A stretch of 64,000 nt of DNA from Tupaia tana (GCA_026018925.1 JAKSZU010000003.1:4539867-4603866), one strand, 5' to 3'; shown: positions 21,936 to 33,051, numbered from the stretch's first letter. Notes: generated from the sequence alone by a model not told the origin. Numbers and translations: made by a program.

Positions 21936-23469
21936 GTCTCTATATAGGTGTGTGTCTCAGACTAAATCGCGAGCGCCTATTGTGTAGAGTTCAATGGAAA
22001 TTTTTCTTTCAGGGTTCAACACTAGTACAGGCTTTGTCACCTGAGAATTACTTAATGATGACTGTTTCATGATGTCGTCAACACAAAGATCAAGGGCAAC
22101 TATGAGGACCACAAGTCTGAAGTTTAGGGCGACTGCCCAGGTCCACTCTTCTCCTCAGTCCTAGTTATTTTTACCGCTTTTTACCCTATTTTGAGACAAA
22201 ACGCAATCCAAAAACCATTTTAACCCTAAGAACTACCATGTCAGAGTGCGTGAGCCGTGAGCTCAGCTCTTCAAGGCTGCTCCTTTGGGCACATGTGGGA
22301 CCAGGGCGGCCTCAGCAGTCTCTCAGACAAGAGTCCGTCCACGTGAAACCCATGGGGAATAGTCCCTGTCGCTGTCTCTAAGTCTCAACACCAAAGCTTG
22401 TAGCAGCCTGAAACAATTATCTACTGCTGCGGCATCTCCTGTAAGAAAAGTTACATTTACCACTTACCCCAAGGTCAAAACTAAGGACCACACTTTAGAT
22501 ATATATAGCCCGAAGGCTAAGCAAGGTCCCAGCTTACTGGTATTAAAGGCATGACAAACTGTGAGCATTATTTCACTGCTACTACCAAGAAATGCTTTAT
22601 ATTCAATAGTTTTGTAAGACTGAGAGGAATTTAAAAAAAAAAAAAAAAAGCAAAAAGCTCACATGGAAATGTGGATGTGAAAAGCACTTAGACAGGCTGC
22701 TTCCCTTCTGAACATCAGATCTGCGGGGGTACAGGGTGAGCACTGAGATCTGGGGGAGGAGCAGACTAAGGGAGCCGGCAGCTGGGGGACTGGGGTAACA
22801 GCGACACTGATCTGGCTTGCCTCTGGGGTAGCAGATCAACTTCTAACATAAAGACCTATAAACCCTCTGGTACAATGTGTATTTCACCAAGAATTAGTAC
22901 AAAGAGGCTTTTTCCCCCAGTCTGTAACCACCACAGGTTGCTTTGGAAGCAGAAGGAAAAGCACTGTCAGTAGGAGATGGACTGTAGCAAATTAAAGAAG
23001 ACACCCCCACAAGGTTGTCAAGGAAACCAAACCAAATGCATTCTTCTATAGAAAAGAATGGAGGGTAAGGTGAGGATGCCCCGGAACATTCTGTGGCAAA
23101 AATGAGGAATATCTCTTCTTGAAAAATCTTCAAGAGTCAAAATTTACTCCCAGGCTCTTGGGTTAAGCACCACATCCACACTGCACAGAGGGGCAAGCCT
23201 GTATCTCCTTAACTACCACCTAGATCGGTGGGGATCACCTTTCTAACGCTGGCTAAGCTCGGGCCACTGAAAGATCAGGACATTTCCAGAGGTCTCTTGG
23301 AACTATCTTAACATCAAAAGAAGCGATCGGACCCAAAAGTAAGAAAAGAAGGAAAAAATCTTAAAAACACCGCAAATAGGCTTTCCCAAATTTAGACTAT
23401 TGTTCAAAATGGAGTCTTTTTAAACACATCATTTTTAAGTGAAAAGGCAAGGCTGCAAACCGAAGCAGC
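21936..23469. other. Intron 1 near the promoter, repeat-poor
   Basis: Longest repeat-poor stretch in the intron (1.5 kb), adjoining the CpG island. Only an A18 run (22633-22650) stands out. It could hold intronic regulatory DNA, but I see no specific element. Confidence 0.45.
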
Positions 23470-23479
23470 TTAGCCACAG

Positions 23480-24345
23480 CGAGGCACTTCAGCCCGAACA
23501 GAGTGGGCACTCGGGGAGGGGTCGAGGGGCAGGTCGCTGCGAGGATCGGCACGAGTAGGCGGCCAGGGCTCGTCGGCCGGGGCAGACACGCACGGAGGGC
23601 GCGGAGGGAGGGCCGGCTCCAGCGGGATCAGGGGCAGGGCACCGGCAGCCAGCAGGTCCACGACATGACGGCATCTGCAGCGACCGGAGCCTACGCCGGC
23701 CTTCCAGAAGGAGCGGTCCAGCGGGCTTCCCGACCCCACCCTAGCGGGGGGCGGAGTGGGGCTCAAGTCCAGGGGACCCCCGCCCCGCCACGTGAGAGGG
23801 GCAGGAGAACCGGGCACGACCCTCCCCTCAGTTCTCTCGTGGCCCTGCCGAGGGGGGACAGGGAATCTGACAGTGCAGGCCGCAGCGGCGGGGACGGGAG
23901 CCCGCGCCCCACCTGCCCAGGTGGCCGGGGGGCCTGAGCCCGGGGCGGCGGGCGCAGCTCGACCTCTCGCCGAGGGAGCGCGGCCGCGGGGGAGCGGGGT
24001 GGGCGCCGAGCGGCTCTTACCCGGTGCCACAGTCCACCACGCAGGGAGGCAGGGAGCCCGCCATGCTCGGACGCGGCGCTCGGCCCCGCCGGCCGCCCGC
24101 CCGGGAGCGCCCGCCGCCGTCCGCTCGGCAGCCCGCTCGCCCCGCGCGCCGCGTCTCCCGGGAGCCTCCGCAGCGCCGCCGCCAGGAGCCCGGATGCTCC
24201 GCGGCCGCTACGTGACGCCTCCGGGCCGGCCAATCAGAACCCGCACTCCCCGCCCCTCGCCCGCCATCTTTAGTGCTGGCGGCGAGGCGGCTTCGCCCGC
24301 ACGTCTAACCTTGCGACTGGAGTTTGGGATTTATTTTTAACTGAC
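23480..24345 (-). promoter_or_regulatory. ACTR3B: CpG-island promoter of ACTR3B
   Basis: A GC-rich, CpG-dense block spans the start codon, contrasting sharply with the AT-rich flanks. Upstream of the ATG on the minus-strand promoter lie a CRE/E-box-like TACGTGACG (24209-24217), an inverted CCAAT box CCAATCAG (24230-24237), a GC box CCCCGCCCC (24248-24256) and a YY1-like CCGCCATCTT (24261-24270). I see no TATA box at a suitable place. This combination is typical of broadly expressed, TATA-less genes with dispersed start sites. The transcription start is not visible directly; it is probably 24.08-24.27 kb. Confidence 0.85.
24021..24064 (-). CDS. ACTR3B: ACTR3B coding exon 1 (start codon to splice donor)
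   Basis: This exon encodes the N-terminus of actin-related protein 3B, an Arp3-type subunit of the cytoplasmic Arp2/3 complex that nucleates branched actin. The 44 nt read MAGSLPPCVVDCGT plus GG, followed by a GTAAGAG donor (GT at 24020-24019). Ser4 and Pro7 match ACTR3B as I know it; the paralogue ACTR3 has Arg4 and Ala7. VDCGTG begins the first phosphate-binding loop of the actin fold. The ATG has a strong context (A at -3, G at +4) and lies in a CpG island. The GG is completed to a Gly codon by the first base of exon 2, so the reading frame is consistent across the junction. Only the first 33 of about 418 residues lie in the window. The paralogue assignment rests on few residues, but they are discriminating. 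Confidence 0.93.
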
Positions 24346-24394
24346 TTAGGTGAACGTGACCCGGTTTCCGAAGCCTGGATCCTTTCTCACCTTT

Positions 24395-24670
24395 TAAGTC
24401 TCTATTCCGATGTCACCTCATCAGAGAAACTGTCCCTGATCACCCTGACAAGTCCTCTCCCCGCACCTTATTCTCTACCAACAATTGCTTGGCTTCATTC
24501 CTATAACTTGGAGCCATTATTTTATATTTGTTTATTTATCTGTGGTCTGTCTCCCCTACTGGATCCTCTGGGATAGGACTTGAGTCGGCCTTCCTATTAT
24601 AACCTGGTGCTTGGCAGGTTGTTTGCAGCATACATGAGAAACACCCAAATATTAAGTGAATAAAGTTTAC
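24395..24670 (+). repeat. L2 LINE 3' end
   Basis: Ancient L2 3' UTR wording in order: CACCTCATCAGAGAAACTGTCCCTGA, TTATTTATCTGTGGTCTGTCTCCCC, then CCTGGTGCTTGGCAGG and AAATATTAAGTGAATAAAG. Confidence 0.85.
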
Positions 24671-24981
24671 CTATGGGGTGGGGGGGGTTGGTCGAATTGT
24701 ATTTTCAAAAAAAAAAAATAGTTGTTACACGTAGCAAAGCTCTGCATAATTTCTTCTAACAAGAAAAAATCGGCAAAACAAATGCATGGTCAGCTTAGGG
24801 AATGGATGACCTAAGAAAAACTCAACCCTGCACTGTAATAATTACTGGAAAATGTGCCCAAAGAATCAAAGATGGGATAATCATCTAAAAACAGGAAACC
24901 AGGGACCAAAGAAGGCAAACATTAGGATATTATAAAGGTACCAAAAGTCTCACTTGCTCCCTACTTCTTTCCCTATCACAA

Positions 24982-25267
24982 TTTTTTTTTTTTTTTTTTT
25001 TTTTTTTTGAGAAGTTTTCGCTCTAGGACGGGTGGCTCTCAAGAAAGAGAGAGAGACAGACAGAAAGCGAGAAATCACACCCCCCCCCCCATCGGGGACG
25101 GAGGAGTGGCCACACCACAATCCCTTCTCCTCCATTCTCCTCTGGGGATCTTGGGCACACGTGCACAGGAGCCAGGTGTGAGTTTAAGCCATCGGGTCCA
25201 GGACTCGAACCGCGATCGACTACATGGGAGTCCAGTGACATAGCCATTACGCTAACTGCTGGTCTCT
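24982..25267 (-). repeat. Young tRNA-SINE, family A, with TSD
   Basis: Full-length with a long T run and a C-run expansion. TSD CCCTATCACAA lies at 24971-24981 and 25268-25278. Confidence 0.92.
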
Positions 25268-25278
25268 CCCTATCACAA

Positions 25279-26224
25279 ATTCTTGACATTAATCTTCAGA
25301 AGCTTTCTGGAGACTCGTAATTTTATGTAGCTTTTTAGGTACTTAAAGCATTATGGGTTTTTTTTCCCTAGGAGATGTACTGGACTAGTTGAGCACTCCT
25401 AGGTGACCCATTATCATTCTTTCCTTTTTTTTTTTTTTAACCTGTAGGATTCAAATAAGGCCCAGACCTAGATAACAGTCAGGGAGGACCCTAAAACTGG
25501 GGTGAAACTGTCTTACCTACTTTGCATTTTGACGAGACTCTGCTCAGCTCCCATTTTCCTGTCATCCTAGCCAAAATATCGTAAATTCTAGAGTACAGAC
25601 TGTTGGAACTGCCGTGTCTTTGTTTCCATTTACTTGCTGCATGTTTCCCAGGGACCTGGTGTGAGTCGGGTTTTGCAGTAGACTCGGTGTGCAATAGCAC
25701 GCACGCAAGATGTTCACAGTATCTGCCCCAAGCGTCTAGTGAGACGGTAAACAGACAATTGCAATACCCTACAGTAAATGCTAGGATAGGGCAAATCTAG
25801 GGAGCCCAGAAAATCACCAGAGGGGCATCTGCTCTCCACTTGGGAATCAGCAAGGTTTCTCAAAGCAATGTTATCTAAGCTGAAACCCAAAGGGTATGGA
25901 GAGAGGAGTTAGGTGAATGAAAATTGTGGGGTGAGGGAGTGCTTCTGGGACAGGAAGCATACAACAGCCAGGAGGAACGCAAGGCTTACATAGAGTCCAG
26001 GCCACGTTAGCAAGGAAGCAGCCTTTACAAGAATTTGAGAGTGGCTAGTAAAAAAGGGTGTGACTTTTCAGGGGTGTTCCCTCCACATAGGATTAATTGA
26101 GAGCAGTGGCCATGACAAGTAGCTGGTAGGAGATGAATGACTTGCTGACTTAGATGATTAAATCTGGACACTGCTGTTCTAGCCCACTGGGTGGCTAACA
26201 ACTGTAATACTTGAAGCTGGTAAT
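25279..26224. other. Intergenic spacer, nothing firmly recognised
   Basis: The middle part (25780-26090) has the gene-free, GA-rich look of an old interspersed repeat, but I cannot name it. Confidence 0.4.
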
Positions 26225-26500
26225 CTGGAAGAATAATTATTATTATTCATCTCACAGTTTGGAGGTTCAAGGTCCAGGGGCCACATCTGGTGAGGACCTT
26301 CCTGCTGACAGGGGTGCTCTGCAGAGCCCCAGGCAGTTTAAGGCATCCCATGATAAGATCAACCAAGCCTGTGTCTTCGTCCGTGTCTGTGCTGTGTCTC
26401 CCCATAGACCCGTGAGTATTCAGTCCTAGAGAATCCTACCATGATGCCTAACCAAATTCCAAAGGCCTCACCTCTCAGCACCACATTGTGTTAAGTTTCT
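26225..26500 (-). mobile_element. Possible MaLR/ERVL LTR fragment
   Basis: The start of the plus-strand reading, TTCATCTCACAGTTTGGAGG, with CACATCTGGTGAGGACCTTCC and a GGCCTCACCTCTCAGCACCA end, resembles a reversed MaLR-type LTR. Confidence 0.4.
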
Positions 26501-26506
26501 GTCCTT

Positions 26507-26736
26507 TATTGTTATTACCAAAGGGCACAGGCACTCACCGGAGAGAAACAAAGAGACAGAGGGAGGGCAGGAGAGAGAAAAAAGCACCCCCTAACGGGAC
26601 ATGGTCTCACACAGTTCTTTTTCTAGTCCTCCATCCTGTTGGGATTTGGGGCCCACGTGAAAATATGCACCCAGTGTATTTTTCAAGCCCCTGCAGCCGG
26701 GATTCATTTAATTTTTTAAGAGTGATTTATTTCATT

Positions 26737-26779
<43 letters not shown>

Positions 26780-26980
26780 CTCTAGGTCACATGCACTCAC
26801 CAGAGAGAGAGAGAAAGTGAGTAAGCAAGCCATCAGGTCCGGGACTCAGATCACAGTCAGCTATGTGGAAGTCCAGGGCCTTAACCACCATGCCGCCTGC
26901 TGGCCCTGCGGCCACAATTCAAACCATGGTTAAGCATGTGGGATCGGTTCCTTTAACCATCAGGCCACGGAGCTGGCCCA
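26507..26980 (-). repeat. tRNA-SINE, family C, split by a family B element
   Basis: The two halves (26507-26698 and 26908-26980) together form one family C copy. The head half begins GCGGCCACAATTCAAACCAT and ends CACGGAGCTGGCCC. Confidence 0.85.
26699..26907 (-). repeat. tRNA-SINE, family B, nested in family C
   Basis: Tail holds a long (TTA)n run (about 26738-26780). The flanking duplicates CCTGCAGCCGGGATTCA and CCTGCGGCCACAATTCA mark the target site inside the host SINE. Confidence 0.86.
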
Positions 26981-27064
26981 TGTTTACACCTTTTTAATCC
27001 CTTCATAATAGCAACCAATTTTCTTTTCTTTCCTTTTTTTTATTTTTAAAAAAAGTTTAAAAAA

Positions 27065-27271
27065 AAAATTTCTGAAGGGCATGTGCACTCACGGGAGAGA
27101 GAGAGAGAAAGTGAGAAAGAACCTTTCTCACCACAGTCCCCTCTCTCCCATTCTCCTCTTGGGATCTTGGGCATACATGCCTGGCTTGCTTCCCAGACTG
27201 CCAGGTCTGGAACTACACAGTTGGCCATGTGAGATCCACCTACCTTACCCACCGCACCACAGGCTGGCCCA
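27065..27271 (-). repeat. tRNA-SINE, family A/C intermediate, shortened
   Basis: GAAGGGCATGTGCACTCACG at left, then GGGATCTTGGGCATACATGC. The head ACCACAGGCTGGCCC is shortened. Confidence 0.75.
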
Positions 27272-27629
27272 CAGCCAACTTTCAACACATGAATCTTTGA
27301 GGAATACACTCGAGCCACAATACCAAGGGCGTTTTGTGGGCAGGTAACAGAAAATCTAACAGAAAAGTGGCACGAGGAACGAGCAGTGTTATTCTCTCCT
27401 GTATAAAGTGTGGTAGTTCCGGGACAAGCCCGTCACTGAATGGCGGCGTCATCATGGACTGGGCTTTCCGTTCCCCTGGGCCCCACGTGTGGCCTTTGCC
27501 CTGGGCAGTTTCCGGATGGCTACAGCCACCCCGTGTGTCGTAACCATTCTGGACAAAGACATCTTGACTGCCTCTCTAAGCGGGATCAGGAGGAAACTTG
27601 TCGCAGAAGTCCCCAGCTCCCCTTTTTCT
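27272..27629. other. Intergenic spacer, nothing recognised
   Basis: Moderately GC-rich unique sequence with no gene signal. Confidence 0.4.
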
Positions 27630-27639
27630 TCTTGAACCA

Positions 27640-27968
27640 GCTGTTTTCTTAGGTGACCATAACAAAGTACCACAACAGGGCGGCCTAAACCACGGATGTT
27701 CGTGCTCTCCATTCCAGAGTCCTGGAGCCCAAGGTCAGGGTGTCGCAGGGCCGCGTTCTCCCTGAAGTCTCTACAGGAAGATTTGTTCCAGGTTCCCATG
27801 GCTTCTGGTGTGGGGGCAATCCTCAGTGTTCCTCGGCTCGGGGTGCATCGTTCTAACCTCTGCCTTCACCGTCACGTGGCATCCTCCCTTGTGTCTGTCT
27901 GTAGCGTCACACTGAGTTCTTTTTCTTCCTTCCTTCCTTTCGTTCGTTCTTTTTTTTCTTTTTCTTTT

Positions 27969-28003
<35 letters not shown>

Positions 28004-28430
28004 ATAGGACGCGTGCGTTCTCCGGAAAGATAGAGAAAGACAGAGAGAGAGAAAGTGAGAAATCACCCACCCTCCTGGGGGATGGTTTTGGCCACACTGC
28101 AACCCCTTCTCCTCCATTCTCTTCTTGAGATCTTGGGCATGCATGTACATGTGCCTGGAGTGAGTTTAAGCCACTGGGTCCGAGACTCAAACCACGGTTG
28201 GCTACATGGGAGTCCAGTGACATAGCCATTACACCAACTGCTGGTCCCTGCGTTTTCCTTTTTCTATGACATCATTCGCAGTGGACTAGTGCCCACTCTG
28301 ATGATCTCATGTTAACTTGATTACTTCTGCAAAGACCCACTTTCCAAGTAAGGTCACATTCACACATACCAAAGGTTAGGACGTCAACATGTCTTTCTAG
28401 GGGACGCAATTCCACCTGTCTGCCAAAAGT
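27640..28430 (-). mobile_element. ERVL-MaLR LTR, reverse, split by a SINE
   Basis: On the plus strand it reads as a reversed MaLR LTR: GACCATAACAAAGTACCACAA, GCCTTCACCGTCACGTGGCA, then past the SINE GATGATCTCATGTTAACTTG, AAGTAAGGTCACATTCACAC and GTTAGGACGTCAACATG. It is noncoding and ancient. Confidence 0.8.
27965..28247 (-). repeat. tRNA-SINE, family A, inside the MaLR LTR
   Basis: Full-length with a T-rich left end that merges with the host's pyrimidine tract. Head ends AACTGCTGGTCCC. Confidence 0.88.
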
Positions 28431-28554
28431 AGACACTGGCGTGCTGACGTAGACTCTGCCCTTGCGCTGAAGATGGTCCCGTTTCCTCTGAAAAGGTGAC
28501 TCCCAAAACTTGAGTGGGATTTTGATCAGCAAGAAGGGGAGTGGCCATTGTGGG

Positions 28555-28745
28555 AGGACTAGCACGTGAGGACACAACGGAAGCAGCCATCTACAAGCCT
28601 AGAAGAGGTGTCGCCAGAACCCGACCATGCTGACACTCTGGTCTCAGGCCTCCAGGCTCCAGAACTGTGAGAAATAAACAGCTGTTGTCCAGGCCCTGAA
28701 GACCACAGCAATCTGCCAGGCAGCTTGAGCTAGGACGATCCCACC
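28555..28745 (+). mobile_element. ERVL-MaLR LTR 3' fragment
   Basis: GTGAGGACACAACGGAAGC, AGCCATCTACAAGCCTAG, CCAGAACTGTGAGAAATAAAC and CTGTTGTCC follow MaLR order on the plus strand, opposite to the LTR just to the left. Confidence 0.7.
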
Positions 28746-28758
28746 TTTGTGTTAGTCT

Positions 28759-29038
28759 TTTTTTTTTTTTTTTTTTTTTTTGGAGAGGTTTCGCTATAGG
28801 GCACGTGTGCTCGCCAGACAGACAGAGAGAGACAGAGAGACAGAAAGCGAGAAATCACCCCCCAGGGGAGATGGTCACGCCCCAGCCCCAATCCCTTCTC
28901 CTCCATTCTCCTCTCGGGATCTTGGGCACGCACGCACACGCGCCCGGCGTGAGTTTTAAGCCACCGGGTCCGGGACGTGAACCGCGGTCGACTACATGGG
29001 AATCCAGCGACATAGCCATTACACTAACTGCTGGTTCC
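28759..29038 (-). repeat. Young tRNA-SINE, family A
   Basis: Close to the apparent family consensus, CpG-rich, long T run at left, head ending AACTGCTGGTTCCC. Confidence 0.92.
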
Positions 29039-29045
29039 CAACGTT

Positions 29046-29301
29046 CTTTTTTTTTTGTGAGGTCTTTGCCATAGGGTTCATGGGCTTGCCACAGATAGAG
29101 AAAGACAGTGAGAGGGAAAGTGAGAAATTACCCCTACGGGGAATGGCCACACTGCAATCCCTTCTCCCTCATTCTCCTCCTAAGATTGTGGGCACATACA
29201 CACTTGCCTGGCATGATTTTCAAGCTGGTTGATCTGGGACTTGAAGTGGGATCAGCCACGTGGGAGTCCAGCACCTTAACCACTATGCCACCTGCTGTCC
29301 C
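29046..29301 (-). repeat. tRNA-SINE, family A (older)
   Basis: CpG-depleted copy immediately behind the preceding one; head ends CCACCTGCTGTCCC. Confidence 0.86.
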
Positions 29302-29741
29302 TGGCCTCTCATTCTTTAAGAAGCACTTCAAGCTCAATCTTTATTAATTGTTGGATCATCGGAAACGTGATTTTTACCTAGAAAAACAGGCCATGGCTTT
29401 TTTGATGACCCAGTGTATTGCTAAGGAGGCTTGCTCTCTCCGGTATGCTTTGCACAATTTCTTCATCTAAATGCCCCTCGACTTAGAATTCTTTTTCCTT
29501 TAGGTAGCTCAGCTTGCTCCCTGACTTGTGAAAAGAGAAGTGTTTTGGTTGGTTTTCGTTAGCGGAAAGGGACATCTTATTGTTCTCCCTGACAACAACC
29601 TGCTGCACCTCCCCAGCAGGCAGAAACATGGAAGCCCCGGCACCTCCTGTACGAAGTGAGCATTTCCTCCAGGGAGAAGCCTGTGGCTGTTTCTTAGCCA
29701 CCATCTTGAGTACCACATCATCCCAGCACCACCCTCAAATC
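29302..29741. other. Intergenic spacer, nothing recognised
   Basis: No repeat or exon was identified. The terminal TTAAATGAACTTTT (29742-29755) is the TSD of the next SINE. Confidence 0.4.
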
Positions 29742-29755
29742 TTAAATGAACTTTT

Positions 29756-30026
29756 TTTTTTTTTTTTTTTTTGAGAGGTTTTTCTATAGGGTGCGTGCGC
29801 TCACCAGACAGAGAGAGACAGAGAAACAGAAAGCAAGAAATCACCCCCCAGGGGGGATGGCCACGCCGCAAGCCCTTCTCTTCCTTTCTCCTCTCGGGAT
29901 CTTGGGCACGCACGCACACGCACACGCGCCCGGCATGAGTTTTAAGCCACCAGGTCCGGGACGCGAACCATGGTCGACTACGTGGGAGTCCAGCGACATA
30001 GCCATTACACTAACTGCTGGTCCCCC
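29756..30026 (-). repeat. Young tRNA-SINE, family A, with perfect TSD
   Basis: 14-bp TSD TTAAATGAACTTTT at 29742-29755 and 30029-30042. Body CpGs retained. Confidence 0.93.
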
Positions 30027-30042
30027 TTTTAAATGAACTTTT

Positions 30043-31299
30043 AATAAACACCTTTTAAAGCCCATCATGATGCATATTTATGCATATGAAGACAACTTAC
30101 GAACAAAGTAGTCAGGAAGTAAAAGTGCCTGCTGAGTGGGGTTCAGTGCATGAGTACTTGGACAACATGATCTTAACTTCCTGCATTTAACTAGGCATGC
30201 TGGGCCAAGAAGGAAAAAGAACACAGAGACTAAAGGCTCTTCGAAACTGCCCACCCAGCAGCCCTGTGAATCGTAAATCTCAGAGCAGTAGGCAGGAGCG
30301 ATCTGTGTGTTCCCTGTTGCCATGAGGACGCAAAAAGAGAAAGGAGTACCAAAAATTTAGAACCCCATTCCTTTGAAAGAAGCTGGCATCCTCCTTTAAG
30401 AGGAAGGACCTGTCACTGCACTCAATGGACCTCCCTGATGTCTTGGCAACAGCGGGAGAAAACGGTCCAAGCAAGAGCTGATTGGCCAGTGTGCTGAGTG
30501 TGTCAGTGAGTTCACAACAGACCGAAATCACGAGACAAGGGAACTACCTGGAGTGCTGCACACATTCCGGTCCCCTCTGCTACATGTGGTCTCCACCCAC
30601 GGCGATTACTCAGACTGAGAGCGCGGTCCTCCGTGCCCCCTTCTCTTCTCGCTCACCCCCGTACCACTCAGCTGCCAAGTCGGGTCACTCAGCCCACGAC
30701 TGCCCTGTGCCTTGACCCCCTACTTTTTATTCCTACTGTCATTCTTACTCAGCCACATAATAGCCTCCCACTAGCCACTCTGTCTCCAGGCCTTCGCCCC
30801 CCAAGGCATCAGTGGGGAAAATTACACAGTTTTGAGAGGCATGATTGCAGAGGACGGAAAGTTTCTGTGTCATGTCTCCAAAACATCAGAGACTCCCTAC
30901 TAGTCCAGAATGTGATCCAGGTCCTCTCCTTACCTCCTAGTTACCTTTCTAATCTCACCTCACGTTAACCCCTTGTTACCTCTGGACACACAAGACCACA
31001 CGCTGTTCTTCAAACCCTCTGTATTGCCAGGTCTTCATGCAGGTCCCTCAGTCCAGATCCTTCTCCTTCACCTGCTCCATTCTCCTTATCCTTCATGACG
31101 TTATTCGAAGCTCATTCAGCCTTCCAATTTCCATTTGCATCCGCATCATTTATGCTTCTCATCAGAATCAACCATGAATGCCATACCCTCTGGTCAGAAT
31201 CCAGACATGAATTCTGGGATCTTCTGTCCCACCGAACAGTATTTCACTATTTGGGACCATTTCATATCCCATTCATATGGAGAACTGAATTACAATAAT
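30043..31299. other. Intergenic spacer, nothing firmly recognised
   Basis: Contains C-rich stretches at 30620-31090 that faintly suggest an old L2 body, too diverged to call. Confidence 0.35.
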
Positions 31300-31460
31300 A
31301 CCTCCATTTATAAAGCATGTTCAGCTCCTCATCATTTTAATCTTCATAACACTCCCATGAGGTATTATATATATATATATATGTATACACCTTATATATC
31401 AGATTATATATATAAATTGTAAATACCTCTTTTAGTCAAAAAAGAAAACTGAGCCTAGTA
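31300..31460 (-). repeat. MIR fragment with a TA microsatellite
   Basis: The reversed MIR wording ATTTTAATCTTCATAACACTCCC and ATGAGGTATTA, then AGAAAACTGAGCC, is split by a (TA)n tract at 31367-31382 and further AT repeats to 31420. Confidence 0.65.
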
Positions 31461-31531
31461 CTTTTAAAATTAGCCCATTTGAAATTAAATTTTATTCTGA
31501 GCACCTTCTTTAGGCTCTCTTGAAAAAATTA

Positions 31532-31645
31532 CAAAATGCTGAAGCCTCACACAAGCTGTAAGTGACATAGATATGATGTTTGTGAGAGCAAAATGCTGAA
31601 GCCTCACACAAGCTGTCAGTGACATAGATATGATGTTTGTGAGAA
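31532..31645. repeat. 57-bp tandem duplication
   Basis: Units at 31532-31588 and 31589-31645 are identical except for an A/C difference near the middle (CTGTAAGTG against CTGTCAGTG) and the last bases. Confidence 0.9.
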
Positions 31646-31985
31646 CTGGGCAGGATCTCAGCGATCGGCTCTCTGAACTAATCCAGTCCTTTTGTCATCT
31701 CAAATAGATTATTCTACTTTTGAGCTCCTTACCTCGAATATTTTCTATTTCCAGTAACAAACGCCCAGAAACTCCCATAATGTAATCACTATATGTTCTA
31801 GAGACTGAGTAGTATCCCATAACACTTAGATTATTTTACCAATAGGGAACGAAAAGTGCTGAGTAGCGTAAGTGGACAGAGTGTCCTGCCAACTGCTTGT
31901 CACTGTGCAACCTCATGAGCGACAGGTTTTGGGGAGGTGGCTCTTCCAGGACCTCTCCTTATTGCTGTTCATGCTAGACCCTTTT
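31646..31985. other. Intergenic spacer, nothing recognised
   Basis: No confident feature. Confidence 0.4.
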
Positions 31986-32208
31986 TTTTAAGGGGGAGCA
32001 ATTTTTGCTATAGGGAGCATGTCGCCAGAGAGACAAAAAGAGACAGAAAGTGAGACATCACCCCCAGGGGGATGGCCATGCTGCAATCCCTTCTCCCCCG
32101 TTCTCCTCTAGGGATCTTAGGCATGCGTGCACATGTGCCTGGCGTGAGTTTTAAGTCACCAGTCCGGGAGTCCAGTGACGTAACCATTACACCATCTTCT
32201 GGTCCCCC
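31986..32208 (-). repeat. tRNA-SINE, family A, head shortened
   Basis: The head lacks most of the segment between the B box and anticodon-like region (CCAGTCCGGGAGTCCAGTGAC). Confidence 0.83.
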
Positions 32209-32298
32209 TAGAACATTTTCAAAAGTAGCACAGCAAGAACTCATGTAACTATAAGAAAATGAATGAAGCATGACTGTGCCATTTCCAAAATATCCTCA

Positions 32299-32460
32299 CG
32301 GGACCAGCAGGTGGTGTGGTGGCTAAGGGCGCTAGACACTCCCACATGGCCAACCACGGTTCAAGTCCCGGACCTGGTGGCTTGCTTTCTCACTTTCCCT
32401 CTCTCTCTCTCTCTGGTCAAATTAAAATGAATGAAGGAAGGAATAAATAAATAAATTTAA
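32299..32460 (+). repeat. tRNA-SINE, family B
   Basis: Well preserved: GGGACCAGCAGGTGGTGTGG, CACGGTTCAAGTCCCGG, CTGGTCAAATTAAAATG, then an AAT-rich tail. Confidence 0.88.
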
Positions 32461-32928
32461 AAAATATATCTTCACCAGATCCTAACATGGCAGGAGAGGT
32501 TCTGTTGGAAATTCACAGAAGCATAGCGAATGGGGTGCGACAGCCCAGCCCTGACCAGTGAGAAGGAGGAACTCTGGCAGCTCATGCCAGCAGAGATTGG
32601 ATCTTTTCATCCCACCAAAACGCTGGTTGCAACAATATTCCTGGGAACTGGACATGAAGTTACAATATGTTTCTATGTCATATTTATCAAGGTGCAAAAT
32701 GAGTTCTAATCAGGAGCGACTTGGAGAAAACATGGTATGCCACAATTACAGAGTCCTTGTAGCTAGAGCTGATATCAAAGAGCTATCTTATCAGTTAAGG
32801 AACAACATTATACTGCATTCTTCATCCAAACGTTCCCCCGAGGCAACATTACAGCAGTTCAAAGATCTTAATTGGTTTTACTTGTGATTCTAGAATCAGG
32901 TAACAGTTCATTCCATAAAATAACATGG

Positions 32929-32997
32929 GTGGGACCAGCAAGTGGCATGGTGTGTAAGGTGCTGGATTCCCACATGGTTCGAGTCCTAGACCTGGTG

Positions 32998-33051
<54 letters not shown>

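Larger units (their letters stand above)
3646..24020 (-). other. ACTR3B: ACTR3B intron 1
   Basis: This GT-AG intron of 20,375 bp separates exons 1 and 2. Its 5' 550 bp (23470-24020) are still CpG island. Most of the rest is interspersed repeats: about 35 SINE insertions, a Tigger1 transposon, an old L1 and MIR fragments. I saw no additional conserved exon in it. Confidence 0.9.

Noticed and set aside
23470..24030. 186-codon open frame on the minus strand (and overlapping long frames on both strands to 24340)
   Set aside because: CpG-island composition lowers stop frequency. The frame is Pro/Ala/Arg-rich, has no family motif and overlaps the ACTR3B exon 1 splice site in a different frame.
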